Shown here: in pieces, positions 38,490 through 52,700 of the stretch
How positions within the stretch are numbered: the stretch's first letter is position 1
How the letters are laid out: every line of letters starts with the position of its first letter
From: Balaenoptera acutorostrata
Taxonomy: Eukaryota; Chordata; Mammalia; Artiodactyla; Balaenopteridae
Reading direction: 5' to 3'
Assembly (NCBI RefSeq): GCF_949987535.1
Contig: NW_026646039.1
Location: 62,001-126,000 of the forward strand
DNA: 64,000 bases
Made by a program: the position numbers and the translations under genes
Notes under the pieces: generated by a model
Seen by the model: the letters and a program-made list of their open reading frames with translations, nothing else
Told to the model about the DNA's origin: nothing
Databases searched by the model: none

Positions 38490-40967
38490 GCTACCCTTGA
38501 CTGCTTCTGCCTCCAATAGATTTCCTAACCACTAGTGTTTTAAGGAACAGTTTAAAAAGAGAATCATATTGTGATTTCTTGATAATGTGTGTGTTCCTTA
38601 TCTTCTCCTCGTGTCTAAACTCTTCTCCATGGCTGGAACCCCAAATAATATTCCTTTACGTGCTAAGGGGTATCTAGAGAATGGGATAGATTTAATAACT
38701 ACCCCCACCCTAACGCGTACCCTAATCCTAACCCGTACCCTAAACCGAGCCCTAACCCTAACACTAACCCTAACCCTAACCCTAAACCATACCCTACGCC
38801 CTACCCGAACCTCTCACCGAACCCGTACCCTAAGCCATACCCTAACCCACACCCTAACCCTAACCCTAACCCTAAGCTACCCTTGACTGCTTCTGCCTCC
38901 AATAGATTTCCTAAGCACTAGTGTTTTAAGGAACAGGTTAAAAAGAGAATCCTAATGTGATTTCTTGATAATGGGTGTGTTCCTTATCTTCTCCTCGTGT
39001 CTAAACTCTTCTACATGGCTAGACCCCCAAATAATATTCCTTTATGTGCTAAGGGGTATCTAGAGAGTGTGATAGGTTTAATAACTACCCTCACCCTAAC
39101 ACGTACCCTAACCCTAACCCCTACCCTAACCCTAACGCGTTCCCTAATCCTAACCCGTACCCTAAACCGAGCCCTAACCATAACACTAACTCTAACCCTA
39201 ACCCTAACCCATACCCTACGCCCTACCCGAACCCCTCCCTGAACCCGTACCCTAAACCGTACCCTAACCCTCACCCTAACCCTAACCCTAACCCTAAGCT
39301 ACCCTTGACGGCTTCTGCCTCCAATAGATTTCCTAAGCACTAGTGTTTTAAGGAACAGGTTAAAAAGAGAATCCTAATGTGATTTCTTGATAATGGGTGT
39401 GTTCCTTAACTTCTCCTCGTGTCTAAACTCTTCTCCATGGCTGGACCCCCAAATAATATTCCTTTACGTGCTAAGGGGTATCTAGAGAGTGGGATAGGTT
39501 TAATAACTACCCTCACCCTAACGCGTACCCTAACCCTAACCCCTACCCGAACCCTAACGCGTACCCTAATCCTAACCCGTACCCTAAACCGAGCCCTAAC
39601 CCTAACACTAGCCCTAACCCTAACCCTAACCCATACCCTACGCCCTACCCGAACCCCTCCCCGAACCCATACCCTTAGCCGTACCCTAACCCTCACCCTA
39701 ACCCTAACCCTAACCCTAAGCTACCCTTGACTGCTTCTGCCTCCAATAGATTTCCTAAGCACTAGTGTTTTAAGGAACAGGTTAAAAAGAGAATCCTAAT
39801 GTGATTTCGTGATAATGGGTGTGTTCCTTATCTTCTCCTAGTGTCTAAACTCTTCTCCATGGCTGGACCCCCAAATAATATTCCTTTACGTGCTAAGGGG
39901 TATCTAGAGAGTGGGATAGGTTTAATAACTAACCTCACCCTATCGCATACCCTAACCCTAACCCCTACCCTAACCCTAACGCGTACCCTAATCCTAACCC
40001 GTACCCTAAACCGAGCCCTAACCCTAACACTAACCCTAACCCATAGCCTACGCCCTACCCGAACCCCTCCCCGAACCCGTACCCTAAGCCGTACCCTAAA
40101 CCTCACCCTAACCCTAACCGTAACCCTAAGCTACCCTTGACTGCTTCTGCCTCCAATAGATTTCCTAAGCACTAGTGTTTTAAGGAACAGTTTAAAAAGA
40201 GAATCATATGGTGATTTCTTGATAATGGGTATGTTCCTTATCTTCTCCTAGTGTCTAAACTCTTCTCCATGGCTGGACCCCCAAATAATATTCCTTTACG
40301 TGCTAAGGGGTATCTAGAGAGTGGGATAGGTTTAATAACTACCCTCACCCTAAAGCGTACCCTAACTCTAACAACTACCCTAACACTAACGCGTACCCTA
40401 ATCCTAACCCGTACCCTAAACCGAGCCCTAACCCTAACACTAACCCTAACCCTAACCCATACCCTACGGCCTACCCGAACCCCTCCCCGAACCCGTACCC
40501 TAAGCCGTACCCTAACCCTCACCCTAACCCTAACCCTAACCCTAGGCTACCCTTGACGGCTTCTGCCTCCAATAGATTTCCTAAGCACTAGTGTTTTAAG
40601 GAACATGTTAAAAATAGAATCCTAATGTGATTTCTTGATAATGGGTGTGTTCCTTGTCTTCTCCTCGTGTCTAAACTCTTCTCCATGGCTGGACCCCCAA
40701 ATAATATTCCTTTATGTGCTAAGGGGTATCTAGAGAGTGTGATAGGTTTAATAACTACCCTCACCCTAACGCGTACCCTAACCCTAACCCCTACCCTAAC
40801 CCTAGCGCGTACCCTAATCCTAACCCGTACCCTAAACCGAGCCCTAACCCTAACACTAACCCTAACCCTAACCCTAACCCATACCCTACGCCCTACCCGA
40901 ACCCCTCCCCGAACCCGTATCCTAAGCCATACCGTAGCCCTCACCCTAACCCTAACCCTAACCCTAA
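38068..40967 (+). repeat. Seven-monomer spacer between H1 and H2 blocks
   Basis: Monomers start at 38068, 38490 (386 bp), 38876, 39298, 39720 (410 bp), 40130 (416 bp) and 40546. The 38490 and 38876 pair recurs at 49773 and 50159. 39720, 40130 and 40546 recur at 53119, 53541 and 53957, and 39720 and 40130 again at 61565 and 61988. 40130 begins with ATCATATGG and GGGTATGTTCC, shared with 53541. Confidence 0.88.
38490..38875 (+). repeat. 386-bp monomer lacking 36 bp of telomere-like sequence
   Basis: The telomere-like half runs from the first CGCGTA straight into CCCTAATCC, so six hexamers (ranks 3-8) are missing. The ends of the loss lie in two identical three-hexamer blocks (CCCTAA, CGCGTA, CCCTAA) 36 bp apart, as expected for slippage or unequal exchange. 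The same allele, with GGAACCCC and GAGAATGGGATAGATT, is present at 49773 and in the front of 60314, so the deletion happened once and was then copied. Confidence 0.9.
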
Positions 40968-43936
40968 GCTACCCTTGACTGCTTCTGCCTCCAATAGATT
41001 TCCTAAGCACTAGTGTTTTAAGGAACAGGTTAAAAAGAGAATCCTAATGTCATTCCGTGATAATGGGTGTGTTCCTTATCTTCTCCTAGTGTCTAAACTC
41101 TTCTCCATGGCTGGACCCCCAAATAATATTCCTATACGTGCTAAGGGGTATCTAGAGAGTGGGATAGGTTTATTAACTACCCTCACCCTAACGCGTACCC
41201 TAACCCTAACCGCTACCCTAACCCTAGCGCGTACCCTAATCCTAACCCGTACCCTAAACAGAGCCCTAACCCTAACACTAACTCTAACCCTAACCCTAAC
41301 CCATACCCTACGCCCTACCCGAACCCCTCCCTGAACCCGTACCCTAAACCATACCCTAACCCTCACCCTAACCCTAACCCTAACCCTAAGCTACCCTTGA
41401 CGGCTTCTGCCTCCAATAGATTTCCTAAGCACTAGTGTTTTAAGGAACAGGTTAAAAAGAGAATCCTAATGTGATTTCGTGATAATGGGTGTGTTCCTTA
41501 TCTTCTCCTCGTGTCTAAACTCTTCTCCATGGCTGGACCCCCAAATAATATTCCTTTACGTGCTAAGGGGTATCTAGAGAGTGTGATAGGTTTAATAACT
41601 ACCCTCACCCTAACGCGTACCCTAACCCTAACCGCTACCCTAAACCTAACGAGTACCCTAATCCTAACCCGTACCCTAAACCGAGCCCTAACCCTAACAC
41701 TAACCCTAAATCTAACCCTAACCCATACCCTACGCCCTACCCGAACCCCTCCCCGAACCCTTACCCTAAGCCGTACCCTAATCTCACCCTAACCCTAACC
41801 CTAACCCTAAGCTACCCTTGACTGCTTCTGGCTCCAATAGATTTCCTAAGCACTAGTGTTTTAAGGAACAGGTTAAAAAGAGAATCCTAATGTGATTCCG
41901 TGATAATGGGTGTGTTCCTTATCTTCTCCTAGTGTCTTAACTCTTCTCCATGGCTGGACCCCCAATAATATTCCTTTACGTGCTAAGGGGTATCTAGAGA
42001 GTGGGATAGGTTGAATAACTACCCTCACCCTAACGCGTACCCTAACCCTAACCGCTACCCTAACCCTAGCGCGTACCCTAATCCTAACCCGTACCCTAAA
42101 CCGAGCCCTAAACCTAACACTAACTCTAACCCTAACACTAACTCTAACCCTAACCCTAACCCATACCCTACGCCCTACCCGAACCCCTCCCTTAACCCGT
42201 ACCCTAAACCGTACCCTAACCCTCACCCTAACCCTAACCCTAACCCTAAGCTACCCTTGACGGCTTCTGCCTCCAATAGATTTCCTAAGCACTAGTGTTT
42301 TAAGGAACAGGTTAAAAAGAGAATCCTAATGTGATTTCTTGATAATGGGTGTGTTCCTTATCTTCTCCTCGTGTCTAAACTCTTCTCCATGGCTGGACCC
42401 CCAATAATATTCCTTTACGTGCTAAGGGGTATCTAGAGAGTGGGATAGGTTTAATAACTACCCTCATCCTAACGCGTAGCCTAACCCTAACCGCTACGCT
42501 AACCCTAACGAGTACCCTAATCCTAACCCGTACCCTAAACCGAGCCCTAACCCTAACACTAACCCTAACTCTAACCCTAAACCATACCCTACGCCCTACC
42601 CGAACCCCTCCCCGAACCCGTACCCTAAGCCGTACCCTAAACCTCACCCTAACCCTAACCCTAACACTAAGCTACCCTTGACTGCTTCTGCCTCCAATAG
42701 GTTTCCTAACCACTAGTGTTTTAAGGAACAGTTTAAAAAGAGAATCATATTGTGATTTCTTGATAATGGCTGTGTTCCTTATCTTTTCCTAGTGTCTAAA
42801 CCCTTCTCCATGTCTGGACCCCCAAATAATATTCCTTTACGTGCTAAGGGGTATCTAGAGTGTGGGATAGGTTTAATAACTACCCTCACCCTAAAGCGTA
42901 CCCTAACCCTAACCCCTACCCTAACACTAACGCGCACCCTAATCCTAACCCGTACCCTAAACCGAGCCCTAACCCTAACACTAACCCTAACCCTAACTCT
43001 AACCCATACCCTACGCCCTCCCCGAACCCCTCCCCGAACCCGTACCCTAAGCCGTACCCTAACCCTCACCCTAACCCTAACCCTAACCCTAAGCTACCCT
43101 TGACGGCTTCTGCCTCCAATAGATTTCCTAAGCACTAGTGATTTAAGGAACATGTTAAAAAGAGAATCCTAATGTGATTTCTTGATAATGGGTGTGTTCC
43201 TTATCTTCTCCTCGTGTCTAAACTCTTCTCCATGGCTGTACCCCCAAATAATAGTCCTTTACGTGCTAAGGGGTATCTAGAGAGTGTGATAGGTTTAATA
43301 ACTACCCCCACCCTAACGCGTACCCTAACCCTAACCCCTACCCTAACCCTAACGCGTACACTAATCCTAACCCGTACCCTAAACCGAGCCCTAACCCTAA
43401 CACTAACCCTAACCCTAACCCTAACCCATACCCTACGCCCTACCCGAACCCCTCCCCGAACCCGTACCCTAAGCCATACCCTAACCCTCACCCTAACCCT
43501 AACCCTAACCCTAAGCTACCCTTGACTGCTTCTGCCTCCAAAAGATTTCCTAAGCACTAGTGTTTTAAGGAAGAGTTTAAAAAGAGAATCACATTGTGAT
43601 TTCTTGATAATGGGTGTGTTCCTTATCTTCTCCTCGTGTCTAAACTCTTCTCCATGGCTGGACCCCCAAATAATATTCCTTTACGTGCTAAGGGGTATCT
43701 AGACAGTGGGATAGGTTTAATAACTACCCTCACCCTAACGCGTACCCTAACCCTAACCCCTACCCTAACCCTAACGCGTACCCTAATCCTAACCCGTACC
43801 CTAAACCGAGCCCTAACCCTAACACTAGCCCTAACCCTAACCCTAACCCATACCCTACGCCCTACCCGAACCCCTCCCCGAACCCGTACCCTAAGCCATA
43901 CCGTAGCCCTCACACTAACCCTAACCCTAACCCTAA
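40968..43936 (+). repeat. H2 higher-order unit A (J1-J2-J3-J4-K1-K2-K3, 2969 bp)
   Basis: Monomers start at 40968, 41390, 41811, 42250, 42671, 43093 and 43515. Lengths are 422, 421, 439, 421, 422, 422 and 422. This is the cleanest full H2 unit. J4 has CTCATCCTAACG and the loss of one A in CCCCCAATAAT. Unit A matches unit D (54379) at offset 13411. Confidence 0.93.
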
Positions 43937-46803
43937 GCTACCCTTGACTGCTTCTGCCTCCAATAGATTTCCTAAGCACTAGTGTTTTAAGGAACAGGTT
44001 AAAAAGAGAATCCTAATGTCATTCCGTGATAATGGGTGTGTTCCTTATCTTCTCCTAGTGTCTAAACTCTTCTCCATGGCTGGACCCCCAAATAATATTC
44101 CTATACGTGCTAAGGGGTATCTAGAGAGTGGGATAGGTTTATTAACTACCCTCACCCTAACGCGTACCCTAACCCTAACCGCTACCCTAACCCTAGCGCG
44201 TACCCTAATCCTAACCCGTACCCTAAACAGAGCCCTAACCCTAACACTAACTCTAACCCTAACCCTAACCCATACCCTACGCCCTACCCGAACCCCTCCC
44301 TGAACCCGTACCCTAAACCGTACCCTAACCCTCACCCTAACCCTAACCCTAACCCTAAGCTACCCTTGATGGCTTCTGCCTCCAATAGATTTCCTAAGCA
44401 CTAGTGTTTTAAGGAACAGGTTAAAAAGAGAATCCTAATGTGATTTCGTGATAATGGGTGTGTTCCTTATCTTCTCCTCGTGTCTAAACTCTTCTCCATG
44501 GCTGGACCCCCAAATAATATTCCTTTACGTGCTAAGGGGTATCTAGAGAGTGTGATAGGTTTAATAACTACCCTCACCCTAACGCGTACCCTAACCCTAA
44601 CCGCTACCCTAAACCTAACGAGTACCCTAATCCTAACCCGTACCCTAAACCGAGCCCTAACCCTAACACTAACCCTAAATCTAACCCTAACCCATACCCT
44701 ACGCCCTACCCGAACCCCTCCCCGAACCCTTACCCTAAGCCGTACCCTAATCTCACCCTAACCCTAACCCTAACCCTAAGCTACCCTTGACTGCTTCTGG
44801 CTCCAATAGATTTCCTAAGCACTAGTGTTTTAAGGAACAGGTTAAAAAGAGAATCCTAATGTGATTCCGTGATAATGGGTGTGTTCCTTATCTTCTCCTA
44901 GTGTCTTAACTCTTCTCCATGGCTGGACCCCCAATAATATTCCTTTACGTGCTAAGGGGTATCTAGAGAGTGGGATAGGTTGAATAACTACCCTCACCCT
45001 AACGCGTACCCTAACCCTAACCGCTACCCTAACCCTACCGCGTACCCTAATCCTAACCCGTACCCTAAACCGAGCCCTAAACCTAACACTAACTCTAACC
45101 CTAACACTAACTCTAACCCTAACCCTAACCCATACCCTACGCCCTACCCGAACCCCTCCCTGTACCCGTAACCTAAACCGTACCCTAACCCTCACCCTAA
45201 CCCTAACCCTAACCCTAAGCTACCCTTGACGGCTTCTGCCTCCAATAGATTTCCTAAGCACTAGTGTTTTAAGGAACAGGTTAAAAAGAGAATCCTAATG
45301 TGATTTCTTGATAATGGGTGTGTTCCTTATCTTCTCCTCGTGTCTAAACTCTTCTCCATGGCTGGACCCCCAATAATATTCCTTTACGTGCTAAGGGGTA
45401 TCTAGAGAGTGGGATAGGTTTAATAACTACCCTCATCCTAACGCGTAGCCTAACCCTAACCGCTACGCTAACCCTAACGAGTACCCTAATCCTAACCCGT
45501 ACCCTAAACCTCACCCTAACCCTAACCCTAACACTAAGCTACCCTTGACTGCTTCTGCCTCCAATAGGTTTCCTAACCACTAGTGTTTTAAGGAACAGTT
45601 TAAAAAGAGAATCATATTGTGATTTCTTGATAATGGGTGTGTTCCTTATCTTTTCCTAGTGTCTAAACCCTTCTCCATGTCTGGACCCCCAAATAATATT
45701 CCTTTACGTGCTAAGGGGTATCTAGAGTGTGGGATAGGTTTAATAACTACCCTCACCCTAAAGCGTACCCTAACCCTAACCCCTACCCTAACACTAACGC
45801 GTACCCTAATCCTAACCCGTACCCTAAACCGAGCCCTAACCCTAACACTAACCCTAACCCTAACTCTAAACCATACCCTACGCCCTCCCCGAACCCCTCC
45901 CCGAACCCGTACCCTAAGCCGTACCCTAACCCTCACCCTAACCCTAACCCTAACCCTAAGCTACCCTTGACGGCTTCTGCCTCCAATAGATTTCCTAAGC
46001 ACTAGTGATTTAAGGAACATGTTAAAAAGAGAATCCTAATGTGATTTCTTGATAATGGGTTTGTTCCTTATCTTCTCCTCGTGTCTAAACTCTTCTCCAT
46101 GGCTGTACCCCCAAATAATAGTCCTTTACGTGCTAAGGGGTATCTAGAGAGTGTGATAGGTTTAATAACTACCCCCACCCTAACGCGTACCCTAACCCTA
46201 ACCCCTACCCTAACCCTAACGCGTACACTAATCCTAACCCGTACCCTAAACCGAGCCCTAACCCTAACACTAACCCTAACCCTAACCCTAACCCATACCC
46301 TACGCCCTACCCGAACCCCTCCCCGAACCCGTACCCTAAGCCATACCCTAACCCTCACCCTAACCCTAACCCTAACCCTAAGCTACCCTTGACTGCTTCT
46401 GCCTCCAAAAGATTTCCTAAGCACTAGTGTTTTAAGGAAGAGTTTAAAAAGAGAATCACATTGTGATTTCTTGATAATGGGTGTGTTCCTTATCTTCTCC
46501 TCGTGTCTAAACTCTTCTCCATGGCTGGACCCCCAAATAATATTCCTTTACGTGCTAAGGGGTATCTAGACAGTGGGATAGGTTTAATAACTACCCTCAC
46601 CCTAACGCGTACCCTAACCCTAACCCCTACCCTAACCCTAACGCGTACCCTAATCCTAACCCGTACCCTAAACCGAGCCCTAACCCTAACACAAGCCCTA
46701 ACCCTAACCCTAACCCATACCCTACGCCCTACCCGAACCCCTCCCCGAAACCGTACCCTAAGCCATACCGTAGCCCTCACCCTAACCCTAACCCTAACCC
46801 TAA
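43937..46803 (+). repeat. H2 higher-order unit B (2867 bp, J4 internally deleted)
   Basis: Monomers start at 43937, 44359, 44780, 45219 (319 bp), 45538, 45960 and 46382. It is 102 bp shorter than unit A because of one deletion in J4. Other private changes are CTACCGCGTACC, CCTGTACCCGTAACC and ACACAAGCCC. Confidence 0.93.
45219..45537 (+). repeat. 319-bp J4 monomer with a 102-bp deletion
   Basis: The telomere-like half jumps from the first CCGTACCCTAAACC to the sequence following the second. In the intact J4 of unit A these two 14-bp blocks lie at 42528-42541 and 42630-42643, exactly 102 bp apart. One block survives here at 45497-45510. The deletion removes 17 hexamers and keeps phase. It is the largest internal loss in the window and is seen only once. 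Confidence 0.95.
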
Positions 46804-49772
46804 GCTACCCTTGACTGCTTCTGCCTCCAATAGATTTCCTAAGCACTAGTGTTTTAAGGAACAGGTTAAAAAGAGAATCCTAATGTCATTCCGTGATAAT
46901 GGGTGTGTTCCTTATCTTCTCCTAGTGTCTAAACTCTTCTCCATGGCTGGACCCCCAAATAATATTCCTATACGTGCTAAGGGGTATCTAGAGAGTGGGA
47001 TAGGTTTATTAACTACCCTCACCCTAACGCGTACCCTAACCCTAACCGCTACCCTAACCCTAGCGCGTACCCTAATCCTAACCCGTACCCTAAACAGAGC
47101 CCTAACCCTAACACTAACTCTAACCCTAACCCTAACCCATACCCTACGCCCTACCCGAACCCCTCCCTGAACCCGTACCCTAAACCGTACCCTAACCCTC
47201 ACCCTAACCCGAACCCTAACCCTAAGCTACCCTTGACGGCTTCTGCCTCCAATAGATTTCCTAAGCACTAGTGTTTTAAGGAACAGGTTAAAAAGAGAAT
47301 CCTAATGTGATTTCGTGATAATGGGTGTGTTCCTTATCTTCTCCTCGTGTCTAAACTCTTCTCCATGGCTGGACCCCCAAATAATATTCCTTTACGTGCT
47401 AAGGGGTATCTAGAGAGTGTGATAGGTTTAATAACTACCCTCACCCTAACGCGTACCCTAACCCTAACCGCTACCCTAAACCTAACGAGTACCCTAATCC
47501 TAACCCGTACCCTAAACCGAGCCCTAACCCTAACACTAACCCTAAATCTAACCCTAACCCATACCCTACGCCCTACCCGAACCCCTCCCCGAACCCTTAC
47601 CCTAAGCCGTACCCTAATCTCACCCTAACCCTAACCCTAACCCTAAGCTACCCTTGACTGCTTCTGGCTCCAATAGATTTCCTAAGCACTAGTGTTTTAA
47701 GGAACAGGTTAAAAAGAGAATCCTAATGTGATTCCGTGATAATGGGTGTGTTCCTTATCTTCTCCTAGTGTCTTAATTCTTCTCCATGGCTGGAAACCCA
47801 AATAATATTCCTATACGTGCTAAGGGGTATCTAGAGAGTGGGATAGGTTGAATAACTACTCTCACCCTAACGCGTACCCTAACCCTAACTGCTACCCTAA
47901 CCCTAGCGCGTACCCTAATCCTAACCCGTACCCTAAACCGAGCCCTAAACCTAACACTAACTCTAACCCTAACACTAACTCTAACCCTAACCCTAACCCA
48001 TACCCTACGCCCTACCCGAACCCCTCCCTGAACCCGTACCCTAAACCGTACCCTAACCCTCACCCTAACCCTAACCCTAACCCTAAGCTACCCTTGACGG
48101 CTTCTGCCTCCAATAGATTTCCTAAGCACTAGTGTTTTAAGGAACAGGTTAAAAAGAGAATCCTAATGTGATTTCTTGATAATGGGTGTGTTCCTTATCT
48201 TCTCCTCGTGTCTAAACTCTTCTCCATGGCTGGACCCCCAATAATATTCCTTTACGTGCTAAGGGGTATCTAGAGAGTGGGATAGGTTTAATAACTACCC
48301 TCATCCTAACGCGTAGCCTAACCCTAACTGCTACGCTAACCCTAACGAGTACCCTAATCCTAACCCGTACCCTAAACCGAGCCCTAACCCTAACACTAAC
48401 CCTAACTCTAACCCTAAACCATACCCTACGCCCTACCCGAACCCCTCCCCGAACCCGTACCCTAAGCCATACCCTAAACCTCACCCTAACCCTAACCCTA
48501 ACACTAAGCTACCCTTGACTGCTTCTGCCTCCAATAGGTTTCCTAACCACTAGTGTTTTAAGGAACAGTTTAAAAAGAGAATCATATTGTGATTTCTTGA
48601 TAATGGGTGTGTTCCTTATCTTTTCCTAGTGTCTAAACCCTTCTCCATGTCTGGACCCCCAAATAATATTCCTTTACGTGCTAAGGGGTATCTAGAGTGT
48701 GGGATAGGTTTAATAACTACCCTCACCCTAAAGCGTACCCTAACCCTAACCCCTACCCTAACACTAACGCGTACCCTAATCCTAACCCGTACCCTAAACC
48801 GAGCCCTAACCCTAACACTAACCCTAACCCTAACTCTAACCCATACCCTACGCCCTCCCCGAACCCCTCCCCGAACCCGTACCCTAAGCCGTACCCTAAC
48901 CCTCACCCTAACCCTAACCCTAACCCTAAGCTACCCTTGTCGGCTTCTGCCTCCAATAGATTTCCTAAGCACTAGTGATTTAAGGAACATGTTAAAAAGA
49001 GAATCCTAATGTGATTTCTTGATAATGGGTGTGTTCCTTATCTTCTCCTCGTGTCTAAACTCTTCTCCACGGCTGGACCCCCAAATAATAGTCCTTTACG
49101 TGCTAAGGGGTATCTAGAGAGTGTGATAGGTTTAATAACTACCCCCACCCTAACGCGTACCCTAACCCTAACCCCTACCCTAACCCTAACGCGTACACTA
49201 ATCCTAACCCGTACCCTAAACCGAGCCCTAACCCTAACACTAACCCTAACCCTAACCCTAACCCATACCCTACGCCCTACCCGAACCCCTCCCCGAACCC
49301 GTACCCTAAGCCATACCCTAACCCTCACCCTAACCCTAACCCTAACCCTAAGCTACCCTTGACTGCTTCTGCCTCCAAAAGATTTCCTAAGCACTAGTGT
49401 TTTAAGGAACAGTTTAAAAAGAGAATCACATTGTGATTTCTTGATAATGGGTGTGTTCCTTATCTTCTCCTCGTGTCTAAACTCTTCTCCATGGCTGGAC
49501 CCCCAAATAATATTCCTTTACGTGCTAAGGGGTATCTAGAGAGTGTGATAGGTTTAATAACTACCCTCACCCTAACGCGTACCCTAACCCTAACCGCTAC
49601 CCTAAACCTAACCAGTACCCTAATCCTAACCCGTACCCTAAACCGAGCCCTAACCCTAACACTAACCCTAAATCTAACCCTAACCCATACCCTACGCCCT
49701 ACCCGAACCCCTCCCCGAACCCTTACCCTAAGCCGTACCCTAATCTCACCCTAACCCTAACCCTAACCCTAA
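46804..49772 (+). repeat. H2 higher-order unit C (2969 bp, last slot J2-like)
   Basis: Monomers start at 46804, 47226, 47647 (440 bp), 48087, 48508, 48930 and 49352. The seventh position holds a J2-like monomer (AAATCTAACC, TAATCTCACC) in place of K3, but its opening keeps the K3 markers ATCACATTG and CCAAAAGATTT. K2 begins with TTGTCGGC, shared only with unit E (59474). J3 has GTGTCTTAATTC, also shared only with E. Confidence 0.9.
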
Positions 49773-52700
49773 GCTACCCTTGACTGCTTCTGCCTCCAAT
49801 AGATTTCCTAACCACTAGTGTTTTAAGGAACAGTTTAAAAAGAGAATCATATTGTGATTTCTTGATAATGTGTGTGTTCCTTATCTTCTCCTCGTGTCTA
49901 AACTCTTCTCCATGGCTGGAACCCCAAATAATATTCCTTTACGTGCTAAGGGGTATCTAGAGAATGGGATAGATTTAATAACTACCCCCACCCTAACGCG
50001 TACCCTAATCCTAACCCGTACCCTAAACCGAGCCCTAACCCTAACACTAACCCTAACCCTAACCCTAAACCATATCCTAGGCCCTACCCGAACCTCTCAC
50101 CGAACCCGTACCCTAAGCCATACCCTAACCCACACCCTAACCCTAACCCTAACCCTAAGCTACCCTTGACTGCTTCTGCCTCCAATAGATTTCCTAAGCA
50201 CTAGTGTTTTAAGGAACAGGTTAAAAAGAGAATCCTAATGTGATTTCTTGATAATGGGTGTGTTCCTTATCTTCTCCTCGTGTCTAAACTCTTCTACATG
50301 GCTAGACCCCCAAATAATATTCCTTTATGTGCTAAGGGGTATCTAGAGAGTGTGATAGGTTTAATAACTACCCTCACCCTAACACGTACCCTAACCCTAA
50401 CCCCTACCCTAACCCTAACGCGTTCCCTAATCCTAACCCGTACCCTAAACCGAGCCCTAACCATAACACTAACCCTAACCCTAACCCTAACCCATACCCT
50501 ACGCCCTACCCAAACCCCTCCCCGAACCCGTACCCTAAGCCATACCCTAGCCCTCACCCTAACCCTAACCCTAACCCTAAGCTACCCTTGACTGCTTGTG
50601 GCTCCAATAGATTTCCTAAGCACTAGTGTTTTAAGGAACAGGTTAAAAAGAGAATCCTAATGTGATTCCGTGATAATGGGTGTGTTCCTTATCTTCTCCT
50701 AGTGTCTTAACTCTTCTCCATGGCTGGACCCCCAAATAATATTCCTATACGTGCTAAGGGGTATCTAGAGAGTGGGATAGGTTGAATAAACTACCCTCAC
50801 CCTAACGCGTACCCTAACCCTAACTGCTACCCTAACCCTAGCGCGTACCCTAATCCTAACCCGTACCCTAAACCGAGCCCTAAACCTAACACTAACTCTA
50901 ACCCTAACACTAACTCTAACCCTAACCCTAACCCATACCCTACGCCCTACCCGAACCCCTCCCTGAACCCGTACCCTAAAACCGTACCCTAAACCTCACC
51001 CTAACCCTAACCCTAACCCTAAGCTACCCTTGACGGCTTCGGCCTCCAATAGATTTCCTAAGCACTAGTGTTTTAAGGAACAGGTTAAAAAGAGAATCCT
51101 AATGTGATTTCGTGATAATGGGTGTGTTCCTTATCTTCTCCTCGTGTCTAAACTCTTCTCCATGGCTGGACCCCCAAATAATATTCCTTTACGTGCTAAG
51201 GGGTATCTAGAGAGTTTGATAGGTTTAATAACTACCCCCACCCTAACGCGTACCCTAACCCTAACCCCTACCCTAACCCTAACGCGTACCCTAATCCTAA
51301 CCCGTACCCTAAACCGAGCCCTAACCCTAACACTAACCCTAACCCTAACCCTAACCCATACCCTACGCCCTACCCGAACCCCTTCCCGAACCCGTACCCT
51401 AAGCCATACCCTAACCCTCACCCTAAACCTAACCCTAACCCTAAGCTACCCTTGACTGCTTCTGCCTCCAATAGATTTCCTAAGCACTAGTGTTTTAAGG
51501 AACAGGTTAAAAAGAGAATCCTAATGTGATTTCGTGATAATGGGTGTGTTCCTTATCTTCTCCTAGTGTCTAAACTCTTCTCCATGGCTGGACCCCCAAA
51601 TAATATTCCTTTATGTGCTAAGGGGTATCTAGAGAGTGTGATAGGTTTAATAACTACCCTCACCCTAACGCGTACCCTAACCCTAACCCCTACCCTAACC
51701 CTAGCGCGTACCCTAATCCTAACCCGTACCCTAAACCGAGCCCTAACCCTAACACTAACTCTAACCCTAACCCTAACCCATACCCTACGCCCTACCCGAA
51801 CCCCTCCCTGAACCCGTACCCTAAGCCGTACCCTAACCCTCACCCTAACCCTAACCCTAACCCTAAGCTACCCTTGACGGCTTCTGCCTCCAATAGATTT
51901 CCTAAGCACTAGTGATTTAAGGAACATGTTAAAAAGAGAATCCTAATGTGATTTCTTGATAATGAGTGTGTTCCTTATCTTCTCCTCGTGTCTAAACTCT
52001 TCTCCATGGCTGTACCCCCAAATAATAGTCCTTTACGTGCTAAGGGGTATCTAGAGAGTGTGATAGGTTTAATAACTACCCCCACCCTAACGCGTACCCT
52101 AACCCTAACCCCTACCCTAACCCTAACGCGTACACTAATCCTAACCCGTACCCTAAACCGAGCCCTAACCCTAACACTAACCCTAACCCTAACCCTAACC
52201 CATACCCTACGCCCTACCCGAACCCCTCCCCGAACCCGTACCCTAAGCCATACCCTAACCCTCACCCTAACCCTAACCCTAACCCTAAGCTACCCTTGAC
52301 TGCTTCTGCCTCAAAAAGATTTCCTAAGCACTAGTGTTTTAAGGAACAGTTTAAAAAGAGAATCACATTGTGATTTCTTGATAATGGGTGTGTTCCTTAT
52401 CTTCTCCTCGTGTCTAAACTCTTCTCCATGGCTGGACCCCCAAATAATATTCCTTTACGTGCTAAGGGGTATCTAGAGAGTGGGATAGGTTTAATAACTA
52501 CCCTCACCCTAACGCGTACCCTAACCCTAACCCCTACCCTAACCCTAACGCGTACCCTAATCCTAACCCGTACCCTAAACCGAGCCCTAACCCTAACACT
52601 AGCCCTAACCCTAACCCTAACCCATACCCTACGCCCTACCCGAACCCCTCCCCGAACCCGTACCCTAAGCCGTACCCTAACCCTCACCCTAACCAAGCTA

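Noticed and set aside
48629..49009. 126-codon plus-strand frame here and at 59173
   Set aside because: TTGTCGGC replaces TTGACGGC and removes a TGA stop, so the frame runs on into the next monomer. A single substitution shared by units C and E explains it.
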